Of a stretch of DNA of 9,858 bases, positions 1 to 6,045 are shown one piece after another. Positions within the stretch are counted from its first letter, which is position 1. Every line of letters begins with the position of its first letter. A program made the position numbers and the translations under genes. The stretch covers positions 1 to 9,858 of the forward strand of contig CAMOEO010000090.1 of the NCBI GenBank assembly GCA_946612175.1. Direction: 5' to 3'. The notes beneath the pieces are model-generated. The model had not been told where the DNA came from. It worked only from the letters and a program-made list of their open reading frames with translations, and did no database searches. The DNA is from an uncultured Verrucomicrobiota bacterium. GTDB taxonomy: Bacteria > Verrucomicrobiota > Kiritimatiellia > RFP12 > UBA3636.

Positions 1-222
1 CGCGAGGCCGGATACGTCATCCAGGACGTGGCCGCCTCTTCTCGCGCGTACCGCGACTCAATCGAGTTCGATCCCGAACAGCTCGCCTTCCAGCAAGAGC
101 GCTTCTCGCAACTGCAAGGTTTGCTGCGCGCTTACGGCCCGCGCATGGAAGACGTGTTCGCACGTCGTGCGGAAGCTGCCGACACCGTGTCGATGGTCGA
201 CGACTCTACCGCGCGCCTGCGC
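1..222 (+). pseudogene. recN: RecN-like fragment (partial; probable chimeric segment)
   Basis: The frame is open from base 1 and reads EAGYVIQDVA, then YRDSIEFDPEQLAFQQERF, QLQGLLRAYGPRMEDVFARR and MVDDSTARL. This matches the coiled-coil stretch of actinobacterial RecN, the SMC-like ATPase of double-strand break repair, where the pattern YRD-x-EFDPE-L-x-ER-x-LQGLLR-x-YGPRMEDV recurs. No Walker or signature motif is present, so it cannot work alone. About 19 of the first 74 codons end in A or T (TCT, TCA, GGT, CGT, CAA), while codons after about base 222 are nearly all G/C-ending, so this piece differs in origin from what follows. It passes without a stop into BatD-like sequence at about 215-225. 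RecN identity is by recognition of motifs; the exact junction is an estimate. Read it as an assembly chimera or an illegitimate recombination product rather than a functional gene. Confidence 0.7.
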
Positions 223-1143
223 GCCGCACGCACGCCCCAGGAGGCGCTCGATGCGGTCCGCGCGTTCCTGCGCGACCGCTTCGGCGAGGACCGCCCCGGG
301 CTCACGCCGGCGGACGCGCGGGAAATCCTCGCGCGGCACGGCGCGGACGCCGCGGCGGCGGACGAGGCCGCGCGGCTGCTGCAGGAGATCTTCGACGAGG
401 GGTTCCGCCCGGGCGCCGACCCGCGCGCCGCAGTGCGGGCGCGCCGCGAACGGCTCGCGGCGCTACTCGGCGCGCTGCGGGTCGTCCCGCTGCTGCTCGG
501 GCTGCTGCTGGCGGCGCCCGCGGCACGGGCCGCGGACGACGGCGGCTTCCGCTGGCGGCGCGCGTGCGCGGCGGCGGCGGCGGCGCGCACGCCGGAGGAC
601 TTCCTCGCGGCGGCGGGCGGCTTCCGCGCGATCCTCGAGGACGGCCCCGCCGACGCGGCGGCGCTGCACGACTACGCCACCTGCCTCCTGCTCGCGGAGC
701 GCCCCGCGCAGGCCTGCGACGCGCTGCTGCGCGCGGAGGCGCTCTCCGGCACGACGCCGGAGCTGGAGCATTCGCTCGGCCTCGCGCTCGCCGACCTGCG
801 CGCGGCGGAGGACGCGGCGGACGGCGGCGCGGCGGAGGAGGCCGGCGGGGGCCCGGCGGCGGAGCTGCCGTGGTACCGCGCGCCGCTGGCGTGGCACTAC
901 CGGCTTCCGCTCGCGGCGCGACGCGCGGCGCTCGCGGCGGCGTGGGCGCTGCTGTGGGCGGCGCTCCTGCTGCGGCGCTCGGCGGCGCGGCGGCGCGGGC
1001 TGCGCGCGGCGGCGACGGCCGCGGCGGCGCTGGCGTTCGCGGCGACGGCGCTGCTCGCGTCGAGCGTGGCGGCGTCGGAGCGGCGGCTCGCGCGGCCGCT
1101 GCCGGCGCTCGAGGAGACGGAACCCGGGGAGGACGCGCGATGA
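1..1143 (+). CDS. batE: BatD C-terminus fused in frame to BatE (5' partial)
   Basis: After the RecN-like first 74 codons, residues about 75-160 (TPQEALDAVRAFLRDRFG and onwards) resemble the helical cytoplasmic tail of BatD. With no stop, residues 161-178 form a hydrophobic signal or anchor ending AARA-ADDGG. Residues about 185-275 are an alanine-rich TPR-like region (ALHDYATCLLLAERPAQACD), as in BatE. PWYRAPLAWHYRLPL then leads into two membrane segments at about 309-324 and 337-358. Bat proteins are envelope components linked to aerotolerance and stress in Bacteroidetes, Leptospira and Verrucomicrobia. Many BatE proteins end in an SH3 domain; here the chain stops 20-odd residues after the last helix. 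An independent batE could start at CTG 475, giving the classic leader MRVVPLLLGLLLAAP, or at GTG 433; no ATG exists in this frame near there. The stop overlaps the next start (ATGA). Bat assignment is fairly secure; fusion versus separate batE start is unresolved. Confidence 0.68.
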   Translation, partial: REAGYVIQDVAASSRAYRDSIEFDPEQLAFQQERFSQLQGLLRAYGPRMEDVFARRAEAADTVSMVDDSTARLRAARTPQEALDAVRAFLRDRFGEDRPGLTPADAREILARHGADAAAADEAARLLQEIFDEGFRPGADPRAAVRARRERLAALLGALRVVPLLLGLLLAAPAARAADDGGFRWRRACAAAAAARTPEDFLAAAGGFRAILEDGPADAAALHDYATCLLLAERPAQACDALLRAEALSGTTPELEHSLGLALADLRAAEDAADGGAAEEAGGGPAAELPWYRAPLAWHYRLPLAARRAALAAAWALLWAALLLRRSAARRRGLRAAATAAAALAFAATALLASSVAASERRLARPLPALEETEPGEDAR

Positions 1144-2270
1144 ACCGACGGACGGCCCTTCTTTTCCTCTCGCTTCCGGCGCTATGGCTCGGCGCGTTCG
1201 TCCCGCGGTGCGCCGCCGCGGAACCGCGCGCGCCGGCCCTCGCGGTTTCGCTCGAGCCGGCGCAGGACGCCTACTGGGCGGGGCAGCGCGTCGCGTGCAC
1301 GCTCGCGCTCGACCTCGGCGGGGCGGAGCTCGGCGACGGCGGGCGGCTCTCGGTGGACGGGCTCCCGGCGACCGGCGCGGGGCTGGACGTGGGCTCGTTC
1401 GAGCGCGTCGCGTCGGCCGACCCGACGGTGCTGCGCTGGTCGGCGCCGCTGACGCTGCACGCGGCGGGCGAGGTGTCGTTCGCGCCGACGCTCTCCGGGA
1501 CGCTGCGGCGGCTGACCTCGCGCTCCGGGCTCTTCCGGCAGTACACGCTGGCGCCGTTCTCCGCGACGGCGCCGCGGACGTCCCTCTCGGTGCGGCCCCT
1601 GCCGGCGGAGGGGCGGCCCGCGGACTTCTGCGGCGCCGTGGGGCCGCTCTCGCTGGAGGCGGCGCTCTCGCCCGCGGCGTGCGCGCCGGGCGACCTGCTC
1701 ACGCTGCGCTGGACGCTGCGCGGCGCGGGGGCGGAGCTGGCGCACGCGATCCCGTCCTACGCCCCGGGGCCGGGCTTCCGGGTCTATCCGGCGCGCGTCG
1801 AGGCGCGGGAAGACGGCCGGCTCGAGGTCTCGCAGGTCGTGATCCCCCTCTCCACCAACGTGGTCTCCGCCGCGGCGTTCTCGGTGGCGTTCTTCGACCC
1901 GCGCGCGGCGGGGTACCGCACGCTCTCCGCGGGGCCGTTCGCGCTCGCGGTCGCGGAGCGTCCGCCGGAGGAGGCGGACGGAACCGGGCCGGCCGACACC
2001 CGGCCGCCCGACGAATCCGCCGGCGGGACCTCCGGCGCGCCGGAGGCGGAGGGCGGCGCGGCGGCGCCGCCGGCCGTCGTCGACGGGACGCTCCGCCTCG
2101 CGCGCCCCCTCCCGGGGCGGCTGGCGCCTTCCGCCACGGCGCTCAAGCTCTTCGACGTTCCCTCCGCCACGCCGCTCCGCGTCCGCGAGACGCGGGGGGC
2201 GTGGCTCCGCGTGCTGCTGCCCGACGGCTCCTCCGCCTGGATCCGTCCCGGGGCGGACGCGGCCCCCTGA
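1140..2270 (+). CDS. Secreted BatD-like protein with C-terminal SH3-like domain
   Basis: This 376-residue protein starts at an ATG overlapping the upstream stop (ATGA), showing translational coupling. A signal peptide spans residues 1-27 (MNRR, hydrophobic TALLFLSLPALWLG, cleavage near CAAA-EP). Residues about 30-290 are built like the BatD periplasmic region: SLEPAQDAYWAGQ opens the first sandwich, EGRPADFCGAVG lies at 157-168, followed by SLEAALSPAACAPGD and a second sandwich with IPLSTNV and FFDPRAAGYRTL. An acidic, Gly/Pro-rich linker follows, then about 60 residues (KLFDVPSATPLRVRETRGAW, LLPDGSSAWIRP) that fit a bacterial SH3 fold. There is no transmembrane segment after the signal, unlike canonical BatD, so it is probably free in the periplasm. 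It may scaffold the Bat complex; that role is inference. BatD similarity is confident, the SH3 assignment moderately so. Confidence 0.75.
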   Translation: MNRRTALLFLSLPALWLGAFVPRCAAAEPRAPALAVSLEPAQDAYWAGQRVACTLALDLGGAELGDGGRLSVDGLPATGAGLDVGSFERVASADPTVLRWSAPLTLHAAGEVSFAPTLSGTLRRLTSRSGLFRQYTLAPFSATAPRTSLSVRPLPAEGRPADFCGAVGPLSLEAALSPAACAPGDLLTLRWTLRGAGAELAHAIPSYAPGPGFRVYPARVEAREDGRLEVSQVVIPLSTNVVSAAAFSVAFFDPRAAGYRTLSAGPFALAVAERPPEEADGTGPADTRPPDESAGGTSGAPEAEGGAAAPPAVVDGTLRLARPLPGRLAPSATALKLFDVPSATPLRVRETRGAWLRVLLPDGSSAWIRPGADAAP

Positions 2271-2292
2271 CCCCGAAACGAGAACCGACGCC

Positions 2293-3033
2293 ATGCAGCT
2301 GCTCGACAAGGTCGCCCTGGTCACGGGAGGCGCCAAGCGCCTCGGGCGCGAGATTGCGCTCGCCCTCGCCCGCGAGGGGTGCGACATCGTGGTGCACTAC
2401 CGCTCCTCGCGCACGGAGGCCGACGCCCTCGCGCGGGAGATCCGCACGCTGGGGCGCCAGGCGTGGTGCGTGTGCGGGGACTTCTCGAACGCCTACGCGC
2501 CGGAGGTGACGATGAAGACGGCGTGGGACCTGGCGGGATGGATCGACATCCTCGTCAACAACGCGTCGCTCTATTCGCACGACACGCTCGCGTCGGCGTC
2601 GGTGGAGCGGATGGAGGAGCTGTGGCGCGTCAACGCGCTGGCGCCGATCCTCCTCGCGCGCAAGATGCACGCGCTGGCGTGCGAGAGCCGGATCCTGCCC
2701 GCGGGATACTGCGGGCGGGTGGTCAACGTCCTGGACCGCTCGATCGCGTCCGCCTCGGCCGAGAACCTGCCGTACTGGCTGGCGAAGAAGGACCTGGAGG
2801 CGTTCACGCGGGCGGCGGCGCTGGACCTGGCGCCGCGCTTCACGGTGAACGCGGTCGCGCCGGGGCCGGTGCTGCCGCCGGAGGACTCCGCGCTGGCGGA
2901 GCCGGCGGGGCCGGTGCCGCTGGCGGTGCGGTCGCTGCCGGCGGACGTCGCGGACGCGGTGCTGTACCTCTGCCGCGCGGTGACGGTGACGGGACAGATC
3001 CTCTTCGTGGACGGCGGCCAGCACCTGCTGTAG
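2293..3033 (+). CDS. Pteridine-reductase-type short-chain dehydrogenase (PTR1/FolM-like)
   Basis: This 246-residue Rossmann-fold SDR is of normal family length. The nucleotide-binding motif TGGAKRLG is at 11-18, and HYRSS at 35-39 supplies the arginine expected to bind the NADPH 2'-phosphate. NNAS lies at 89-92. The usual catalytic serine is replaced by aspartate in NVLDRS (D148), with Y161 and K165 completing YxxxK; the Asp-to-Tyr spacing of 13 is that of pteridine reductase PTR1 (D181/Y194/K198). The tail TGQILFVDGGQHLL also matches that family. Expected chemistry is NADPH-dependent reduction of pterins (dihydrobiopterin, dihydromonapterin or dihydrofolate); the exact substrate cannot be read from sequence. 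It starts 22 nt after the BatD-like gene with no evident promoter, so it is probably the last gene of that transcript; a link to Bat function is not established. There is no good Shine-Dalgarno site. ATG 2293 is chosen because it gives the usual SDR N-terminus. Confidence 0.87.
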   Translation: MQLLDKVALVTGGAKRLGREIALALAREGCDIVVHYRSSRTEADALAREIRTLGRQAWCVCGDFSNAYAPEVTMKTAWDLAGWIDILVNNASLYSHDTLASASVERMEELWRVNALAPILLARKMHALACESRILPAGYCGRVVNVLDRSIASASAENLPYWLAKKDLEAFTRAAALDLAPRFTVNAVAPGPVLPPEDSALAEPAGPVPLAVRSLPADVADAVLYLCRAVTVTGQILFVDGGQHLL

Positions 3034-3146
3034 CCGCCCCGCCCGCTCCCCCGCGGCGGGGCGCTCCTCCTCCTCCGGCCGCCCGGGCCGAATCACGGCT
3101 CGGCACGTTCTCCGCCCCATTCGCCGACCGTGTTTTATACTTATGC

Positions 3147-3173
3147 GATTCTCCGCTTCTATAGCGGTGAATC
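3147..3173. repeat. Imperfect palindrome in AT-rich island
   Basis: The arms GATTC-T-CCGCT and AGCGG-T-GAATC flank the loop TCTAT, giving ten paired bases interrupted by one T:T mismatch. It sits about 115 nt after the SDR stop. No run of T follows, so it is not a standard intrinsic terminator; it could be an RNA hairpin or a protein-binding site. A second small palindrome, TCTAC-T-GTAGA (3172-3182), overlaps its right edge. Confidence 0.55.
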
Positions 3174-3180
3174 TACTGTA

Positions 3181-3217
3181 GAATTTGGTGGATTCCAAGA
3201 CCATGAGAATTCGGTGG
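3181..3217. repeat. Short direct repeat GAATTYGGTGG
   Basis: GAATTTGGTGG (3181-3191) and GAATTCGGTGG (3207-3217) match at 10 of 11 positions with a 26-bp period, next to the palindrome at 3147-3173. The function is unknown; a binding site pair or an element edge are possible. Confidence 0.45.
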
Positions 3218-3538
3218 AACGGGCCGAAGATCTGGGCGCCGTGGGCTCCCGCGGAACGTAGCCCCCGGTCGCGATAGCAGGGCGGGGCGTGCGGACGGCG
3301 TGCGACGGCGACGGGGGCTCCGGCGGCCGCGCCGATGACGGGCGCGCCCTCCGCGAGACCGGTCCGGGCGCGGGCAAAGGCGAGGAGCGCCAGCGACGAA
3401 CCGACCGCCCCGGAACGGTCCGCGGGGGCGTGTCCGGCGCGGCGCCAGGCCGGCGGAGCCGCCCGGGAGCCGGAGGAGCCGGACGCGCGACGCGCCGGAC
3501 TTCCCTCCGCGAGAAAACACGGCCATCGGCGAAAACCC

Positions 3539-3691
3539 GTTCGCGAATGCGGGGGGAACAGCGAGGAGGGGCGCTCCCGCGAGCGGAATCGCGAGGTCAC
3601 GGGAGCGACGGCGGCCTGCACGCCGCCGAGCGACCGGGACCCGCGAGGCCACCGCGGGAGCGCCCCTTCGAGCGACCCCGCATTCGCGAAC
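3539..3691. repeat. Long nested inverted repeat, about 153 bp
   Basis: The outer arms are GTTCGCGAATGCGGGG (3539-3554) and its exact reverse complement (3676-3691). The inner arms AGGGGCGCTCCCGCG (3567-3581) are exactly complementary to 3653-3667. The core CGGCGGC (3609-3615) pairs with 3622-3628 around a six-base loop. All three levels share a centre near 3615-3618.5, and the sequence between them also aligns imperfectly, so it is one large imperfect hairpin. The match lengths are well beyond chance even in GC-rich DNA. It could be a non-autonomous element, a structured RNA or a recombination-prone palindrome. Confidence 0.7.
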
Positions 3692-3762
3692 CGCGGATTC
3701 CGGGAGCCCGGAGCACGAGCCGCGGCCGGGCGATGCCGGGACCGGAGACGGAGAGGCGCCCG

Positions 3763-3786
3763 CCGCGCGCGCCGCGGCGCGCGCGG
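3763..3786. repeat. 24-bp perfect palindrome of CG-rich sequence
   Basis: The 24 bases are identical to their reverse complement, centred on CCGCGG between alternating CGCGCG arms. It ends exactly where the predicted -35 of the phosphatase promoter begins. It may be an operator, a hairpin that isolates the promoter from upstream transcription, or an accident of extreme GC content. Confidence 0.45.
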
Positions 3787-3836
3787 TTGCCGCGGACGAG
3801 GGCGTTGTGGTAGGATGAAGGCACGCCCAAAGGAGA
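3787..3836 (+). promoter_or_regulatory. Promoter and Shine-Dalgarno site of the phosphatase gene
   Basis: TTGCCG (3787-3792) and TAGGAT (3811-3816) are separated by 18 bp, and TGG before the -10 gives an extended -10. AGGAGA (3831-3836) lies 7-8 nt before ATG 3844, a strong ribosome-binding site that decides the start. The implied 5' leader is only about 20 nt. Confidence 0.6.
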
Positions 3837-3843
3837 TCCGACC

Positions 3844-5619
3844 ATGAACCGAAACGCCATCCTCGCCGCCCTCCTCTTCGCCGCCGCTCCCGCGCTCTTC
3901 GCCGCGGAGGACGGCATCCGCCTCGTCGAACCCGCCGAAGGCGCGGTCGTGCCGCTTCTCAACGAGACGCAGCGCCGCTATGTCCTGATGCCCCGCGAGG
4001 AGCGCGTGAACGCCTACACGAACGAGGCGTTCCGCCGCGCGCTGCGCGACGGGGGCGAGGTTCCCGCGAAGGTCCGCTTCGCCTGGAAGGGGACCGCTCC
4101 CGAGGGCGAAGGCCCCGCCTTCATGGTCGAGGTGCGCCGCAAGCCCGACGGCAAGGTCTTCTTCCGCGGCGGGACGGACCACCACCATCTCGCGGCGGAC
4201 GGCTGCTTCGAGATCGCCCGCGAGTGGGAGTGGACCGTCTCCGCGCGCGGCGGCGCCTCCGCGACCGGGACGTTCCGCACCGAGGACCTCGCGCCGCGCC
4301 TGATCGACGGCGGCGACGTCCCGAACGTCCGCGACCTCGGCGGGCGCGTCGGCCTCGGCGGCCGCCGCGTCCGGCAGGGCCTCGTCTACCGCTCCGCCGG
4401 GCTCAACAGCAACGCCTCCGACGTCTTCTACACCCGCGAGGAACTGCTCGCGGAGGCGGCCGACCCCGCCGCCCTCCTCGCGCAGGAGGCCGCGCTCTCC
4501 AACGAGGTCGTGCGCCTGCGCGCCGAGCTCGCGGGCTCGGCGCGGCTCGCGCTCGTCTCCGGCGAGCTGCCCCCGCAGTGGACGCTGTTCCGTCCCGCGC
4601 AGGCCGCCTTCGACGCGGACGGCGGGGCCGCGCTCGCCGCGCTGCGCGAGATCCCGGAGGCGTTCTGCGGCGCCCCGGCCGAAACCCTTTCGAAGAACAA
4701 GGAAGGCGACTGGTACATCCACGGCCGCGCGAAGGCGGTCGGCCCCGCCGTGCTGTTCGCCGCGGTCGACGCCTCCGACGACGGCTGGCTCTCGCTCGGC
4801 TGCGGGGCCGACTGGTTCTGGACGCTGTACGTGAACGGGGAGCTCGTCTTCGACCGCAGGGAAGGCAACGACAGGAAGCCGATCGGCGCCGACAACTTCG
4901 CCTTCCCCGTCCGCGTCCGCAAGGGCCCGAACCTCCTCGCCGTCGTCCTGAAGCCCGGCTCCGACGGCTGGCGCTGGTGCTGCAAAACGTCCCCCGCCGT
5001 TCCCGTCGCGACGCTTCTGCAGACGCTCGCCGACAACGCGCAGTACCGCATCGACCGGCTCTTCCGCGTCCGCAAGTGCCGCCAGCCCGGCACGACGCGC
5101 ATCAACGACGAGAACCGCGACCGCTGGCTCGGAACGCTCGGCGTGAAGACCGACGTCGACCTGCGCTCCGAAGGCGAGGTCTACGGCATGGAGGGCTCGC
5201 CGCTCGGCCCGACCGTGGCGTGGATCAACGTCTCCTCCTCCGCCTACGGCGGCATGCAGGAGGAGGGGGGGCGGAAGGCGTTCACGAAGGTCTTCCGCGT
5301 GTTCCTCGACCCGGCGAACTACCCGATCGACTTCCACTGCATCGCGGGGCAGGACCGCACCGGCGCCGTCGGGTTCATCCTCAACGCGCTGCTCGGCGTG
5401 GAGGAGGAGGAGCTCTGGCTCGACTGGGAGGTCACCGCCTTCCACAACCGCAGCACCGACTTCAACCACGAGAAGCTTTTCAACAAGCTCGTCCGCGGCT
5501 TCGACCGCTGGCCGGGCAAGACGATCCACGAGCGCGTCGAGGCCTACGTCCTCGACCTCGGCTTCACGCCCGAGGACATCGCGGCCTTCCGCGACATCAT
5601 GCTCGAGCCCGCCCCGTAG
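3844..5619 (+). CDS. Exported tyrosine phosphatase with domain inserted in the catalytic fold
   Basis: This 591-residue protein has a signal peptide at 1-20 (ALFA-AEDG). Residues about 24-155 look like a fibronectin-III/Ig-type domain (LVEPAEGAVVPLLNETQ). The phosphatase domain, of the Y_phosphatase3 type, begins with NVRDLGG (161-167) and RQGLVYRSAGLNS (to 189), breaks off, and resumes at about 418 with INDENRDRWLGTLGVKT, DLRSEGE (439-445) and the P-loop HCIAGQDRTG (nucleophile C499, R505 of CX5R). The intervening stretch has a likely coiled coil (EELLAEAADP to VVRLRAELAG) and a sandwich-like module at about 300-380 (DDGWLSLGCGADWFWTLYVN, then RVRKGPNLLAVVL) resembling sugar-binding-type modules. 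Expected role: hydrolysis of phosphotyrosine, phosphoserine/threonine or another phosphoester outside the cytoplasm; the substrate is unknown. It has its own promoter and no operon partner. Phosphatase identity is secure; the module's fold is inference. Confidence 0.88.
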   Translation: MNRNAILAALLFAAAPALFAAEDGIRLVEPAEGAVVPLLNETQRRYVLMPREERVNAYTNEAFRRALRDGGEVPAKVRFAWKGTAPEGEGPAFMVEVRRKPDGKVFFRGGTDHHHLAADGCFEIAREWEWTVSARGGASATGTFRTEDLAPRLIDGGDVPNVRDLGGRVGLGGRRVRQGLVYRSAGLNSNASDVFYTREELLAEAADPAALLAQEAALSNEVVRLRAELAGSARLALVSGELPPQWTLFRPAQAAFDADGGAALAALREIPEAFCGAPAETLSKNKEGDWYIHGRAKAVGPAVLFAAVDASDDGWLSLGCGADWFWTLYVNGELVFDRREGNDRKPIGADNFAFPVRVRKGPNLLAVVLKPGSDGWRWCCKTSPAVPVATLLQTLADNAQYRIDRLFRVRKCRQPGTTRINDENRDRWLGTLGVKTDVDLRSEGEVYGMEGSPLGPTVAWINVSSSAYGGMQEEGGRKAFTKVFRVFLDPANYPIDFHCIAGQDRTGAVGFILNALLGVEEEELWLDWEVTAFHNRSTDFNHEKLFNKLVRGFDRWPGKTIHERVEAYVLDLGFTPEDIAAFRDIMLEPAP

Positions 5620-5640
5620 CCCTCCTCCCCCTCCTCGCCC

Positions 5641-5760
5641 TTGCCGCGGGTGCCATCTGGCTCTCGCGCTTCCTTGTTCTGCGAGTCCTCCAACCGGAGC
5701 AGGATCTCGCCCTCCTACCGGGACGACTCCCTCGGCTTCCGCCTTTGCGCCACGCAGAGC
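5641..5760 (+). pseudogene. C-terminal remnant of a formylglycine-generating-enzyme (SUMF1-like) gene
   Basis: Codons in this frame read ESSNRSRISPSYRDDSLGFR followed by LCATQ. That is the closing pattern of the FGE-sulfatase (SUMF1/EgtB/PvdO) family, normally RSAxRxxxxPxxRxxxxGFRL at the protein end. The preceding RGGSW motif of that family is only faintly recalled by RVPSGSRAS, and the remaining 200 or more residues are missing. The frame runs on into the tandem repeat and stops at 5836-5838. It has no start site of its own. I read it as a decayed 3' end of a lost gene; function is not expected. Confidence 0.6.
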
Positions 5761-5776
5761 CCCGCCGCGGAAGAAA

Positions 5777-5934
5777 CTCACGCAGAGAGCGCAGAGAGCG
5801 CAGAGCCAAAAACCCCACGCGGAGTCCGCGGAGTCTGAATCTCACGCAGAGAGCGCAGAGGCCGCAGAGCCAAAACCCCACGCGGAGTCCACGGAGTCTG
5901 AATCTCACGCAGAGAACGCAGAGAGCGCAGAGCC
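5777..5934. repeat. Tandem repeat, 63-64-bp unit with CGCAGAG submotifs
   Basis: Copies begin with CTCACGCAGAG at 5777, 5841 and 5904; the third is cut short at 5934. Each unit carries two or three CGCAGAG/CGCAGAGAG steps, then AGCCAAAA-CCCCACGCGGAGTC and GGAGTCTGAAT. Differences between copies are single substitutions and one A insertion. Translations of this repeat (leucine/cysteine/arginine-rich on the minus strand) are not proteins. Such CGCAGAG arrays are recurrent in genomes of this general type. Confidence 0.85.
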
Positions 5935-6000
5935 TTGACATCATCCACCAACGCAAATGCCAATCAAACCCCGCCACGCTCCGCCACTTTTCCCTTTACC

Positions 6001-6045
6001 CTTTCAACTTTAAACTCCTTCAACCCCTTCAACCTCTTCAACCCG
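6001..6045. repeat. Nonamer repeats TTCAACCCC ahead of a start codon
   Basis: TTCAAC recurs at 6003, 6019, 6028 and 6037 with a degenerate TTAAAC at 6010; the last three are exactly 9 bp apart and end directly at ATG 6046. A similar pair, TTCAAC at 9488 and 9509, lies just upstream of the small gene at 9533. Confidence 0.6.

Larger units (their letters stand above)
3034..3843. other. Gene-free intergenic block (810 nt) with structured repeats
   Basis: Open frames exist on both strands, but they are arginine/proline/alanine-rich translations of GC-rich DNA without domains, so I see no supported gene. The block has two parts: an AT-richer island (about 3100-3240) holding an imperfect palindrome and a direct repeat, and a GC-rich part (3241-3800) holding a 153-bp nested inverted repeat and a 24-bp palindrome. 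The promoter of the phosphatase gene lies at its right end. It could be a decayed mobile element, a structured RNA or only repetitive spacer; the sequence alone does not decide. Confidence 0.6.

Noticed and set aside
167..2509. 780-codon open frame on the plus strand across the bat genes
   Set aside because: Arginine-rich out-of-frame shadow; the recognised bat proteins occupy other frames.
3076..3090. Intrinsic terminator after the SDR gene (CGGCC-GCCCG-GGCCG)
   Set aside because: A hairpin is possible, but there is no T-tract.
3170..3198. Minus-strand promoter TTGGAA-17-TAGATT
   Set aside because: The boxes fit, but there is no gene to serve except antisense to the SDR end; likely an accident of the AT-rich island.
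3335..3847. Plus-strand genes in the 3.3-3.85 kb interval
   Set aside because: Low-complexity Arg/Gly/Pro/Ala translations, cut across by the inverted repeat, with no start signals.
2143..5781. 1212-codon open frame on the minus strand
   Set aside because: It lies opposite the SDR and phosphatase genes and only stays open because GC-rich coding DNA lacks stops; composition is Arg/Ala/Val/Glu shadow without domains.
5777..5934. CRISPR array
   Set aside because: Whole 63/64-bp units are repeated with no unique spacers and no cas genes nearby.
5597..5977. Minus-strand 126-residue ORF rich in Leu, Cys and Arg
   Set aside because: It is the translation of the CGCAGAG tandem repeat, a common false gene.
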